A DNA stretch of 64,000 bases from Cannabis sativa (GCF_029168945.1 NC_083605.1:3851280-3915279), one strand, 5' to 3'. Counted from the first letter of the stretch, positions 22,819-34,921 are shown. Translations and numbers: made by a program. The notes: generated by a model not told the origin, from the sequence alone.

Positions 22819-25800
22819 TTCTACCCTCCTTAAAAGAAATTTCGTCCTCGAAATTTAACTTACCAACACTCGGGGTGTTGAGTCGTCATGTCTTTCACTA
22901 CTTACTGCATTACCTCATTATCTACCATATATATGGACCCAATAAACATGCATTTAACCTATGTCTTATCGGTCAATCCATAACACATAAAATATACACA
23001 ACTTAATTAAGTATTATTATTTCTCTATACATTACTTAAATACCAAAATGTACTCTATCATAATAACTTACATATACATGCTTTAAATACTAAGTTTTGC
23101 AATCACATGCTCGTAATATATGAAAAGTTTTTCTTTCTCTTATGATCATCCTTACATGCCATTAAGAGTGAAACTATTTATTTTTCTATGAGCATCCTTA
23201 CATGCCATTTAAAGTAACACTAATTATTCTCTAAATGAACATCCTTACATGTCACTTGAGAACACATTATACAATACAAAATAACAAACACAAAGAGTAG
23301 GGTAGAAGACCTTATGCGAACTTGTCTTTAATCATTCCCATTCTTTAGTTGAATGTTATTACCTATAAAAATCTTACTTCTCTACTTGATTTTCTACTAT
23401 AAGGCTACAATGTCATTCTTTCAATTTCATAGGTGTTACCCACTCATCGATAGACACTTGTTCCATGACACTTGGAAATAAACATTTAAGCTCTTTAAAA
23501 GGTCTTCTATATATAAATATTTAATGATCCATTTCGACCACCTTTTTGTCTAACATTCACCTCTTGATATCCTTTATCCATGTATTCATTGCACTTGTCA
23601 CGCCTTCCCATTTTCCTAAGTAACCACCGCTTCTTCCTTTTGTAGTCTCTTTCTTGTATCACTATATTGTATTTTCTTTGCTAATCTCTCCTATGGTGCT
23701 TTGTCCTCCATTACCCCCTTCAATCAAGTTGACTTGATTATGAGATTAGCTAGTTTTCTATACTAACTTTTATCTACTTTGGTATTGAACTTTGAATCTG
23801 TAATGCCGATAGATTCTGATAGTTATGTTCAACGATTGCTTCTTCTAATATACCAGCCATCTGAGGTATCACATAACTTCATACTTATCATAGCATTGAT
23901 TATTCCAGCCATATTCATATCCTATATATATTGTAGCCTTCTTTAATTCACCAAAAAAAAAAAAAAAAAATCTCAACTTCTTAATTGCACCTCTAAATCT
24001 TCCAAATCTCTTGAACATACATTCCAATACTGATTATTTACTTAAGACTATAACATATATGTATTAAAACATAGAAAGCACACTAATAACCCCTTTAAAA
24101 TAAGTTCAATCCTACCATAGCTTATCGTAGCCCAACTATTTATTATTTGTTGACTTTTAACAATAAGTCAACCATACCAATCTCATAATGTATTGATCAT
24201 CCAAGTTATCAGGGTAAGGATACTATATATATAATTTGCAAACTATGCCGAACAGACCTTACTCTGTCCATCACTATTATACCTCCTATACCCCTACTTG
24301 TATTTGATTTATTACTGGAGACTCACTATTTATAATTCCTTAGTCAGGAATTTTTTTTATTCTTACTTCCCATACTACCTTTAAGCACAAGTCAATAATT
24401 TGTTCAAGCGTCTCATTTTACATCCAAACGCCACCAAATTATCAATACCTATCTTGTTTTTTTTTCTTCTTCTAACTTTTGCACTTTCAATTGGACAAGA
24501 CTTAGTAGTGTGCAATAAGTTAGTTATTGTCAGCTTGAGAGAGTCCTTCCAAAGATCTCTATTACTGGCTTTTAGATTGAGAAAAATATCTAATATTTTT
24601 CCTTTTTTTTTTTTTTTTTTTTTTGCTCTTAACAAATTTAGTTTTTGACAAATCCATAGTCATTTTCTTCTCGGGCACTATAGGGCCTAGAAACACCATC
24701 TCTTTTCAAAGGGCTGGACTTTGTGAGTTTTCCTCTTAGTTTCTCATTAGATGACACTCCAACATACTTATACTATTGCCCATAATATAAGTCGTAATTG
24801 GATTGTAGTATCCTTTGCTTACGTTGTGCCTTGAATTCCTTTATGTTGCATGAGTGTATTTTCTAATCCCAACACTTATCAAAAACTTGTATAGTCCTTG
24901 ACATGCCATGACATTCTTCAATATATGTTACTTTGGTCCTAATTGTGTCTCACTTTTCTCCTGTCTCTAAGTGAGGCTTTCCTAACATTTTCTCATTGAG
25001 CTATACTCCACACCATTGTTGTTGTATCAGTGAGTATTTGGAATCTAGGGATGTCACCCTTGAATGCTAATTCCTCCTCTTTCTCAAGTTTTGAATTTGC
25101 GATCTACTCTCTATAGTTGTTTGTTGTACACCCGCCACAAAGCTGCATCCACAATCTCTTAGTTGTGTAGTTGTGATCAATTCCGAGTAGTCACCCTCTT
25201 AGTTGTCTCTCATTCATGTTGTACCCAAATTGTTAGCCGTGCCTGGACCTTTTTTGTCTTTCTCCTTTGAAAATGTCTCTGTCGAAACTATACACATTTT
25301 TCTCTATTATCTCCTCCACCAAGTAGATGACCTTGAGTTTAAAGTTTACAACTTTCCTTCGGTAATCTAATATTTGTTGATGCTCTGCTTATCTCTTAGT
25401 GTTTAAGATACCTTCATAAGTTATTACCTCTAGAAATTTTATCATGTCTCTTTCTAACTTCTCATTTTGGATTCTATTCAAAAGACACCGCACTCCTTTC
25501 TATATGATGGCATCGTCCTCTCCTGACTCATTTCTATAACATACTTATCTCCAATGTCTTTGCATACAGTACTCATACTTCTTACCATCTAACTTAGGAG
25601 TGTGTAACTTATAGAATATCTAACAAGATAGTACCTTCTCCTTAAAGATCTATTATTTCATCCTTCTTAATAAGTAGGTTTCGTAAATTATACTGTCCCA
25701 GTCTGGTATAACGTCTACTATTCTAAGTCATCCCTACTTCCTATATGTTGGGCTTCCATTCATGGCTAGGTGTAGAGACCGCTTCTTCAACCATTCATAG

Positions 25801-26558
25801 ATAGGTGAAAATATATGCGTCGGTACTTAGTTGGCTATTGGTACATTTCATTATGTGCTTCAAGTTCCACTACTAGTGTTGGTGATCTTTTGTTGAGCCT
25901 GTGAAAACTCTTCAACAAATTGTCTTAGTCATGCTCGTAGTCCTTCCAATACCTCTATTAGATCGTTAGCCTTAACTATTATTGGGTTCTCTGGAACATC
26001 AACCATCTGTGGGTCAGCGGAACACACATCCTTAGCCCCCACCTCTATTGGTCGTTCCTTTCACATTGATTCTAACTGATCTTCTAGTTTCATGTGTGAG
26101 CTCTTACAAGAAAGGTTGATTTAAAAGAAACAAAAGAGTTCAATTATTGGAAGAGAAGATTCTATGTACATATCTAAACTTAATGTTGTCAAGCTTAACT
26201 AGTAATATTCTATTTGTCAAATAAAGTCTTATGAACTCCTAATATAATTTATTCTAAATTTTCAAGAAAGGAACACGGTCCTTCCTAGTTCAATTCAAGA
26301 CAATAAAGAAATATAAACCTATACATCTTCTTCCTAAAAAGTGTAATCAATCATAAGAGATAGAGGGTACTATTGATGTCTCTAAGCACCACCTAAGATG
26401 AGGCTCTAATTATATGTATCACATATAAGACTATTAATGGCAATACCAAGAAAATTAAAACTAACACTTACATAATAGTGAGAGGGATCTTTTTCAGTCT
26501 TCTGTATGTATACCGTGAGTATCCTTCGGGCTAACGGACGATCGGCTCTGATACCAAT
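22819..26558 (-). other. Non-coding interior of the nested gypsy element
   Basis: No recognisable gag, protease, reverse transcriptase or integrase. A diverged triplicate carrying ATCCTTACATGYCA lies at about 23143-23255. Poly-T and poly-A runs occur at 24601-24622 and 23950-23970. The short ORF at 24381-24635 is lysine-rich because of the homopolymer and is not convincing. Confidence 0.6.
26545..26556 (-). other. Primer-binding site of the nested gypsy element
   Basis: Minus-strand TGGTATCAGAGC, complementary to the 3' end of plant initiator tRNA-Met, lies two bases inside the LTR at 26559. Confidence 0.9.
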
Positions 26559-29545
26559 TGTAACGCCCCGATATTTTGCCTTATCTTACAAAAATACTAT
26601 TTTCATGCATAATTTGAAAAGATAAAAAAAAATAATTTAAATACAACAGTGGATTTTAAAAAAAATCAAAATGCAACAGAGAAGGATCCTTCATTTGTAA
26701 AACAAGATGCAGTAAGTAAATAATTTTAAATAATGCATTTCCACTGTGTTAGATTTATCAACTGCTTAAAATAAAACTAAGGCACCACCGACGTTCTAGA
26801 TCGTTTGTCCGCTTGTAGCCGCTCACAGTATACGTACCAGAACTGACCCTGCTCACTATACATACTTCCCTGTCTAATACCTGTAGGGGGAAAGTAAGGG
26901 GGGTGAGCTAAAAGCTCAGTAAGGAAATGCTTATCAAACAATACCATATAATATCACACATACCATTAATGTATTTATTAAGTTTTAGCAATATCATACA
27001 TGCTCTTTTATAACTATAACCAAATAACTGTACATATGGAAACCTTTATCATACAAGTCTATACTATTTGTTTACACCGTACACATATACAGAGATCATA
27101 ACTCCAATATCATACTCATAACATAATCATATCAATACTATAAATAATAATAACATTATCACAATATTGGCATATCATAGCCATTACTTACATAACCCGG
27201 GCCTAGCCTGACCCTACAATATCCTGGGCCTAATCTGCCCATATAATAACATGGGCCTATGTAGCCCTACCATTGTTATAGGATAGGGTATCTCTATATT
27301 CAACAGTAACATCACTGTATCATACCCACCATAACAATCTCATACACGACTCAAGAAATGCGGGGTAGGGTATCTCTACATTCAACGGCCTTATCCCGTA
27401 TCATACCCCACCATGGTCCCCCACTTTACCTGAGACGTTAGCATACAACATACAACATATAACATGCAACATACAAATACATCATACAACACACAACCTG
27501 AAACATACAAATACAACATACAACATATACAAGTCATACAACCATAATTTATGTATCAATTCACAAAGTCATATTGTGTCCATACCACACATTCTCAGTA
27601 CCATATACATATTCAAAAAAACAAATCATAAGTCATATTTCAATACATAAAGAATTTAAATTTATGCAGATAAACACATACAAAACTATCTAATTTCCTT
27701 ACCTCAAATCCCGCTGCTTAAGAGTTGTTATCTTGTCACTACTACCTATAATAAGACATGGGTCAAGGCCCTAATATTAAAATTCGTACTCTTACAGTAC
27801 AGCAGAAAGATTTACTATTTTTGACCAACAACTACACTAATTCAGTAAAAGTTGTCTTCATAAAAATTATAGGAAATTCCATTATCTTTCCAATGATATA
27901 AAGATCATTACAAATGGATTAAAACTAAGAGAGTTATGATTGTTTTACTGAAACTATTTCTGAGAAGGAATATGGAGTAACGAATTATACGACTTAGCAA
28001 AAATACAAACTTTTTGTATTGAAAAGTTCAGAACTAGAAGATAACATCTCCATGAAAGTTTTAGGAAATTAAATTCCCTTTCCAATGATACCAAAATCTC
28101 TGAAATTGGAATTATATTCAAAGAGATATTACAATTTTACCAAAACAGTTTTGGAAGTACAAGATTCAAGAAACGAATTACATGATACAGAAGAAAACTA
28201 ACTTTTCGACATAGTATAACTCCGAATTCACGAAATATTTCTTCATGAAACTTATGGAAAATTGAATAAGCTTTGAAACCATATATAGATCATTAAAAAT
28301 GGACAAGAATTGAGAGAGTTATAGTATTTTAAGTGAAAGTACTTTTTCTGGGAATATGAAAAAAACGATTTACAACAAAATTAGAAAGATGATAATTTTC
28401 GACATAGAATATCACCAAAATGGTGAATAATTTCTTGATAAAAATTTTAGATCATCGAATAAGCTTTCTAACGATATAAAAATCGCTGGAAACGGATCAA
28501 TATTGAGAGAGATATGACTATTTTACTAAGACAATAATTTTCAGAAAAAAATAAAAACGAGATTTTATAGTTTAACCTAAAAGTTCACAACAATACGTGG
28601 AAGAACTCTCTTACCTCTTGATGACTCTTCTTAATCTAGATCTTGAAATCTCAAATTATTAGAATGGTGATGATGATCTCAATGTTATGTTGATGAAAAT
28701 CATGAGTGTTGTTTGGCGAAGAGAATGAAACAAGAAGGAAAATTATAAATCTTTGATAGGTAGCGAGATGGATAACTTGTAGGATATAGGATTTTATGAG
28801 TGTCCTCTCTAAGAATTGTATTCAAATGAAAGAAAGAGATTGAGATTGAGTTTTATTTTTCTTAGGGTTAGAGACTCTGCATATTACGTATCAAAATGTG
28901 ATAGATTTAGGTTTTATAATCTAATTAAATCTATAAAAGAAAATAATAAAATAACCCCTATAATCTGATGCTAATTTAACTCTAAATAGAATAATTAAAT
29001 AAAAATCTTATTTGTTAGATATAAGTTTTAAATTTAAATTTTAAAACTTAGGGTTTCTATACTAAACTTAACAGGTCGTCACTTTGTAACCTAATTTTGA
29101 CCCCAATAAAGTTAAAATTACGATAAATCTATTTCTACATAATTGATAGATCTTTGAATTATCTTTCCAACGCCACTGAAATCACCTCAATCCGAGCTCT
29201 AGAACTCCAGATATGATCGTTTTAGTAAAACAGTTTTTAATCCTGCGAATTTATCCAAACCTACGAATTTTTAACATTAATTAATTAAACTCACTAAATA
29301 TATTATAAAACCCTAATGGACCTTCATATTGGGCTTTAATTAAACGATTACTTACTCTGTAAAAATACCATAATATTTTACTTTCGTAGTTAATACAACT
29401 TTAACTCTCTCTAAAAAATTGGTACAACTACTCTAAGCAATAATATCAACTCACTAACAACACAAAGAAACAAGATAATTATCCTCGCTCAATTATTATC
29501 CAAAAAAAAAAGAAAATTAAATACTATTTTAATCTGGATATTACA
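26559..29545 (-). repeat. 5' LTR of the nested gypsy element
   Basis: Pairs with 19823-22818. In the cluster near 26815-26885 several positions show C on the other copy and T here (CCCG versus CTTG or CCTG), as expected from methyl-cytosine decay, next to changes that do not fit that pattern. Confidence 0.95.
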
Positions 29546-31129
29546 CAACAATAGTTTGAAACTATTGATTTCAAGAAATAATAAAATATGTATATATTAA
29601 TTTGCTTTTGGCATTACCAATATATGTGAAATCTATATTCTTTGAAATAGAATTTCATGCCTATTCATTCTCTTTAGGTAATGATATTTAAATATTCTAA
29701 ATGTACAATAAGTTTGTACAATTCACATTCTATTAAATAATCAAGTATACTTTTATCTTGATTATAAGTGTGTCCGTACTACAAGTACGCGACCACTATT
29801 ATTCAATTCCACACATGATATATAGATTTCATGCACTTTGATTGTGTGTGGTATCTTATCTTTTGGTTGTTTCCACTTTTTTCTGGAAATATTTGAGTAG
29901 TAAATAATGTCATTGATTATTTAAAATCATTACATTCACTTCGGGGAATGACGTTGAACAAGTAGAACATTATTATAAATTTCTTAAAAATTTATTACTT
30001 GTTCATCCATAAAAATATAAGAAATTATTCAACAATTTCTTTTACGATATTTCAAAGAATATATGAATGCAATTTTTGCATAGTCTTCAAGATGTATGCA
30101 AAATTTAATCTTTAATATATGTCAGATTCAATAAAATCCAACATTGCAAGTAATAACAATGTATAATAACATGACTAATACAAGAAATCTTTAAAAGTAA
30201 TTGACTTCAATTCGTATCATTCTCTGTAGGGAATGATGAACAATAAATACATGCCTCATGTATTTAAATAACATTAGTCATGCTCATTGTTATTCTTATA
30301 CTTTGATGTTTCAATGCAATTTTCTTAATATTCTTTTTGGATATTCAAAACCCACTATAAAATTGCATCAATAATAATCATTTTTAATGATTCTTTAGTT
30401 GTATTCACATAGATACAATCATTTTTTTTTTGACAAATATAAAACATTTACTTCAGGAAATGTTTGTCAAAATCTATATCGATATTAGATTACTTTTCAT
30501 TGTCCTCAAAGAATACAAGAACATATATATAAATATGTATTCATCTCTTTCATTATATATCCATCAACTATATAATGAATATTACGTTTGCATAATCTTC
30601 AGGATATATGCAAGATTTTATTGAGGACGCATAATCATCATGATATATGCAATATTTTATCGATGATGCATAATCTTCAGGATATATGCAATATTTTATC
30701 GATGATGCATAATCTTCAGGATATATGCAATATTTTATCGATGATGCATAATCTTTAGGATATATGCAATATTTTATCGATAATACATAATCTTTTGGAT
30801 ATATGTATAATTTATATAGATTTTCTCTATCATAGCATAGGCACACATATATTGTAAATATTATGAATGATAAGAACATAATATATATATGAAATTAATA
30901 ATAAATATATAAAAATATATACATACATATATAATATATAGATATATAGATAAAAAGAAAAAAGAAACCAAATGATTCTTGAAATTGTTTCAGTCAGATG
31001 AGTATATATATAAATATATATTTAGTGTATCGTGACTTTGAAACAATTCAAGAACTTTAACAAAATACTTACATTGGGTCTTAGGCAGAGATTCATGCTT
31101 GAAGCTCGCGCAGACTCGTGCTGATAACG
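29546..31129 (-). other. Hairpin-rich non-coding tract, part 2
   Basis: The remainder of the Copia-like interior. Clear hairpins: 29549-29567, 29740-29762, 29775-29789, 29809-29851, 29933-29950, 30019-30041, 30217-30238, 30245-30265 and 30442-30465. No ORF other than frames created by the 39-bp repeats at 30590-30810. Confidence 0.65.
30590..30810. repeat. 39-bp tandem repeats, about 5.5 copies
   Basis: The unit reads GCATAATCTTCAGGATATAT then GCAATATTTTATCGATGAT. Each unit contains GCATAAT...ATATATGC, a small hairpin with CTTCAGG at its centre. The outer copies are more diverged than the central ones. On the minus strand the unit keeps a 13-codon frame open, which explains the 103-codon ORF there. 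Confidence 0.9.
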
Positions 31130-31382
31130 TGTTATAAAATAATATAAAATAATATAAAGTAGATGAGAAGAAAGAAGAAGAAGATGAAGAGAGAAAGAGA
31201 AAGTGAATGAGAATTTCTGAGTTGTTTATTCTAATGGGGTGAACCCCTATTTATACAAATACAAGAGTGAGATATTAAGAAACTAAGAAAAAGAGAAACT
31301 AAGGAAAAGAGGAATGTTGATTACAATTCATGGTAATAAATAAAAGATTTGGACATCCACATAATTATTAATATTTATAACA
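31130..31382 (-). repeat. 5' LTR of the Copia-like element
   Basis: Partner of 16278-16530, followed by the target duplication GTATA at 31383-31387. Confidence 0.95.
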
Positions 31383-31879
31383 GTATATTAATTTTTGTAC
31401 TTTTTTTACGTGTTAAGTTTTCACTGGTGTTCTACTAGTGTTTTTTAGTTGTTCTACTGTTGTTTTGAGTTGTTCTATTTTGTGTTCTATTAGTGTTTTA
31501 TAAAAACACAGTATTTTTGAAAACTTTTCCGTGTGACAGCATTTTTGTAAAAGTTAACACAAATTCCAGTATTTTTTGTAAGTTTTCCTTCAATAATTCA
31601 AAGGATTTTATTGCTAAAATTCAAAGGGCTATTTTCAAAAATATGGGAAAAATTATTAAGGTTATGATAAATATGGCATAAAAAGTAAATGCCACTAAAT
31701 ATGGCATTATCTAACCAATCAAACTAAAAATATGGGTTTTTTTCTAAAAAAAAACCATATAAGACATTAAAAAGAAATCTGAATTTAAAATTCATAAAAA
31801 ATAAAAACTTAATTAAATTACCATAAAAAATATTAAAATTCTCTTCATATTTATTTTTTTAAAAAAATAAAACAAATAA

Positions 31880-33060
31880 TACTATAGTGATTGCCGAAGT
31901 TGTCACTTGTGCTGGAAAAGTCATCGGAGTTTACTGCCGACACCGGAAAGTCGCCGGAGTAGCCGTCGGTGCCGGAAAAGTCGCCGGAGTTGCTGCCGGC
32001 GCCGAAAAAGTCATCAGAATTAGCATTGTCGCTGGAAAAATCACCAAGAAACCGGTTTCTAACATCAAGAAACTAGTTTCTTGGTGATTTTTCCGGTAAT
32101 TTTACTGGTGACAATGCCAAGTCCGACGACTATTCTGGAGTTTGATGTCGGTGCCGAAAAAGTTGCCGGAGTAGTTCCTGGTGTTGGAAAAATTGCCAGA
32201 GTTATTGCCGGCGTAAAAAAAGTCGTCAGAATTGGCATTGTCGCCAGCAAACTCATTAGAAAAATCACCAAGAAAGTGGTTTTTTCATCAAGAAACTGGT
32301 TTCTTCACCAAGAAAGTGGTTTCTTCATCAAGGAACTAATTTTGTTACACAACAATAATAAAGATTATGAAAACAAAACAAAAATGATATACACTGAAAA
32401 TAATTGAAACCAGTTTCATCAATCAACCAAATAGAGAAAAAAAATACAAAAAAAATTACCAAGAAACTGGTTTCTTCATCAAGAAACCGAAAAAAAAACC
32501 AGTTTCTTGGTGATTAGTCCGATAATTTTTCCGGTGACAATGCCAATTTTGACGAATTTCTCAGAGTTTACTGTCGGTACTGAAAAAGTCACCGGAGTAG
32601 ATGTCGGTGTATTAGTCGTCAGAGTTGCTACCAATGCTAGAAAATTCGTCATAATTGCCATTGTCGTCAGAAAAATTACCGGAAAAATTACCAAAAAACT
32701 GGTTTCTTCATCAAGAAACCAGAAACCAGTTTCTTGGTAATTTTTCCGGCGACTATGCCAATTCTGATGACTTTTCTGAAGTTTACTGTCGCTGCCGGAA
32801 AAGTCGCCGGAGTAGCTGCTAGCGTCAGAAAAGTCGTCAGAATTGGCATTGTCAACAGAAAAATCACCAAGAAACCGGTTTCTTAGACTTCAAGAAACCG
32901 GCTTTCGTGATTTTTCGTTGATTTTTCCGCAAAAAATGCCAACTCCGACGAATTTTCCGGCGCCGGCAAAGAACTCCGACGAATTTTCCCGCACCGACCG
33001 CTACTCCGTGACTTTTCCCAAGACCGACAAAGAAACTCCGTGACTTTTCCGGCATTAATG
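31880..33060. repeat. Array of imperfect palindromes with CCGG-rich arms
   Basis: Successive units have arms containing AAAAATCACCAAGAAACCGG and its inverse, GTCGTCAGAATTGGCATTGT and its inverse, and GCCGGAAAAGTCGCCGGAGT. Symmetry axes lie near 32065, 32300-32490, 32720 and 32890. It is richer in GC than its flanks. Several 60-110 codon frames on both strands (Val/Gly/Lys-rich) are a by-product of the repeats. Confidence 0.75.
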
Positions 33061-33256
33061 ACAAATAAAAATTCCTAAACAAATAAAAACATTAAATATG
33101 GGATTTAGAAACCTAATTACATATATATGGCATATCAAATACCATAAAAAAACCTAAAAATAAAAAAATACCATATAAATTGACCAAACTTAAATGTGCC
33201 ATATTTATCATAAGAACTTTTAAAATCCATACTAAGTGTAATTTCCTCAAATTCAA

Positions 33257-33558
33257 ACTTAGAAAATTAAATACAAATAAATTTATTATTGAGAGAGACA
33301 TTTTAGCCGAGAAAACTCTAATTTCTTAGAAAGTCTCCTACAAAAACCGATAAGAACAAAAGATATGACTTATGAGTTGATGCGTTATAGTTTATACCTC
33401 TCACTACCTAACTTATCCATATCGTTGTCACCTTTACCATATGCAAAAACCATTGATTATTTCACCATGAATAGTAGTCATAAATAAAGATATATAGATT
33501 GCTTAATTTATAGTCATAATAATAGTTCCCTCTCCATTGTATTGTATATGATTAATTA
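33257..33558. other. Upstream region of Yippee-like gene 1
   Basis: No ORF. TATA-like AT stretches lie at 33490-33520. Nothing else recognised. Confidence 0.4.
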
Positions 33559-34008
33559 ATGGCCGATTTCAGAGGTCAACCTCTCTACAATTGTAGAAAT
33601 TGCAGAAACCCAATTGCCCTCCGTGATGACCTTCTTTCCAAAAAATATAAGGTACAAAATACAAATCTCTCTCTTGCTTAATTTTAATAACTTATAATCA
33701 ATTGTTGACCATAAAAGTCATCATATGTTTTTTTGGGTCAACTAAAAGAAAATAAAACCCAGTTGAAATTTGATTTTGTTTAGGCAAAATCTGGGCCTGC
33801 ATATCTGTTTTCTCATGTAATGAACATAACTGTGGGGCCTAAAGAAGAGAAGCAATTGATGAGTGGTGTGTTCACTATTGCTGATATTTATTGTAGAGGT
33901 TGTGGTGAGGTACTTGGTTGGAAATACATAATAGCTCATGATCATGCTCAGAGATTCAAAGAAGGCAAGTTTATTTTAGAGATTGCTAAGATTGCCAAGT
34001 TGTACTAA
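33559..34008 (+). CDS. Yippee-like zinc-binding protein 1
   Basis: Two exons, 33559-33651 and 33784-34008, encode 105 residues. The Yippee fold is defined by two CXXC pairs about 52 residues apart; here they are Cys12/Cys15 (YNCRNC) and Cys68/Cys71 (YCRGC). Family signature segments are ALRDDLLSK, GPAYLFSHVMN, VGPKEEKQLMSG, ADIYC and GEVLGWKY. The length is typical of plant members. The start codon gives the usual short N-terminus before the first CXXC. Plant Yippee-like proteins are small, conserved and poorly characterised; related human proteins act in ubiquitin-ligase complexes or at mitotic structures, which does not transfer safely. Its paralogue at 54629 has the intron after codon 31, as here. 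The C-terminus ends KIAKLY. Confidence 0.92.
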
Positions 34009-34921
34009 AAATCAAATCAAAACTTGGATCAATCTTCTTCTAAAAACTAGTATAGTATATATGTCAAATCATAAATAATCTCACTATGTGGTTGTGAGAG
34101 TTGTTCAAACTTTTCTTTGTACTTAATATATGATGTTATCTAAGTTATGATATTTATTATTGGGAGAGGTTCTATAGAGACAATTTTATACTTTAATTTT
34201 AAACATTAAGTGGTGTTTGGTTAAAAGTAATGAAATGAAATAAAAATATAATAATTTTTATTTTATTTTTTTTGTTTAGTTGTATTTTAAAGCATTATTT
34301 TGGTAGAATAATAATTTTATTTTGAATTTGAAAAAATGGTTATATTAATGCAAGATGTGAAAAATTTTAATAATTTTTTTATCAATTATTTTATGCATTT
34401 TAAAATTAATTCTACTCCATTTCTATTTATGTTCTTATGTTTTCATTCATCTCATCTAAACGTCACTCAAGTTTAATCTATGTGTTCAAATTAAAATATA
34501 TATTACTATTAATTAAAATAAAACTCATATTTGTAACAATAAAAGAAAAAAATTCCATAAAAATGCAGGCCAAAGTGATCTTAATTGAGGAATCTAATGC
34601 CATTATCTAAAAGAAATTTTTCAAAAGCTTAAGGATCTAATTAATTTTTCTATTTCTTGTGAGATTGGTAATTTGAAGTTTGACAAATTATTATGCGATC
34701 TTGGATTAGTATAAACTTGATGCCTTTTTTTGGTATTGGTGAAGTAAAACTCACAATAATTTCTTTACAATTAATATATCAATTATTTACTCATTTAAGA
34801 AAAATCATTTAAGTTTTAGTTAAAGTGGATTAATTGGTATTTTGTGGTGTTATAGATATGAAAGAAGACAAGAATATGCCATTAACTTTTGGGCACTATT
34901 TCTTAGCAACTAGTGACATAC
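34009..34921. other. 3' flank of Yippee-like gene 1, with a MITE
   Basis: Apart from the MITE at 34209-34467, no gene or boundary is recognised. A solo LTR inserts at 34922. Confidence 0.4.
34209..34467. mobile_element. Small MITE, copy A
   Basis: The left end AGTGGTGTTTGGTTAAAAG and the right end (minus strand AGTGACGTTTAGATGAGAT) are imperfect inverted repeats. The interior shares TGAAATGAAATA, AAAAATTTTAATAATTTTTT and TTATGCATTTTAAA with copy B at 36229-36525. Confidence 0.6.

Larger units (their letters stand above)
19823..29545 (-). mobile_element. Non-autonomous Ty3/gypsy-type element with 3-kb LTRs
   Basis: LTRs lie at 19823-22818 (2996 bp) and 26559-29545 (2987 bp), start TGTAACGCCCC and end GATATTACA. 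The target duplication CAACA is exact (19818-19822 and 29546-29550). Orientation is minus. A primer-binding site complementary to initiator tRNA-Met is at 26545-26556 (minus strand TGGTATCAGAGC), and a polypurine tract is next to 22819 (minus strand TTTTAAGGAGGGTAGAA). The 3.74-kb interior (22819-26558) has no intact gag or pol. The sequence before the polypurine tract (minus strand TTCGAGGACGAAATTT) resembles the tail of gypsy pol genes, so the assignment to gypsy is an inference. Confidence 0.9.
16278..31382 (-). mobile_element. Non-autonomous Copia-like LTR element with a nested gypsy element
   Basis: LTRs of 253 bp lie at 16278-16530 and 31130-31382, begin TGTTATAAA, end TTTATAACA, and appear to differ at about one position. 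A GTATA target duplication lies at 16273-16277 and 31383-31387. Orientation is minus. A polypurine tract (CTCCCCC on the plus strand) abuts the LTR at 16530. On the other side, minus-strand sequence after the LTR reads CGTTATCAGCACGAG, a primer-binding-like site. Without the nested element (19823-29545) it is about 5.4 kb, a normal Copia length. The only coding trace is an RNase H C-terminus at 16640-16915; the rest is non-coding and hairpin-rich. The LTR similarity suggests a recent insertion. Confidence 0.9.
16256..33256. mobile_element. Mutator-like foldback element split by a nested insertion
   Basis: The left terminus (GGGAAATTTACATTGTATA, from about 16260) continues after the Copia-like insertion at 31388 (TTAATTTTTGTAC). 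The right terminus, read on the minus strand from about 33250, is GAGGAAATTACACTTAGTATGG. A further inverted match is TTATGATAAATATGGCA at about 31660 against its complement near 33200. Without the insertion the element is about 1.9 kb. Long terminal inverted repeats without coding sequence suggest a non-autonomous Mutator-like element. The target duplication is not clean (CAATTCAA-like on both sides). Its interior is the palindrome array at 31880-33060. Confidence 0.55.

Noticed and set aside
24381..24648. Lys-rich and Phe-rich ORFs on opposite strands
   Set aside because: Both depend on a 22-base homopolymer; inside the non-coding interior of an LTR element.
30590..30810. CRISPR-like array of regular repeats
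   Set aside because: The 39-bp units are directly adjacent with no unique spacers, in a plant retrotransposon, and no cas gene is present.
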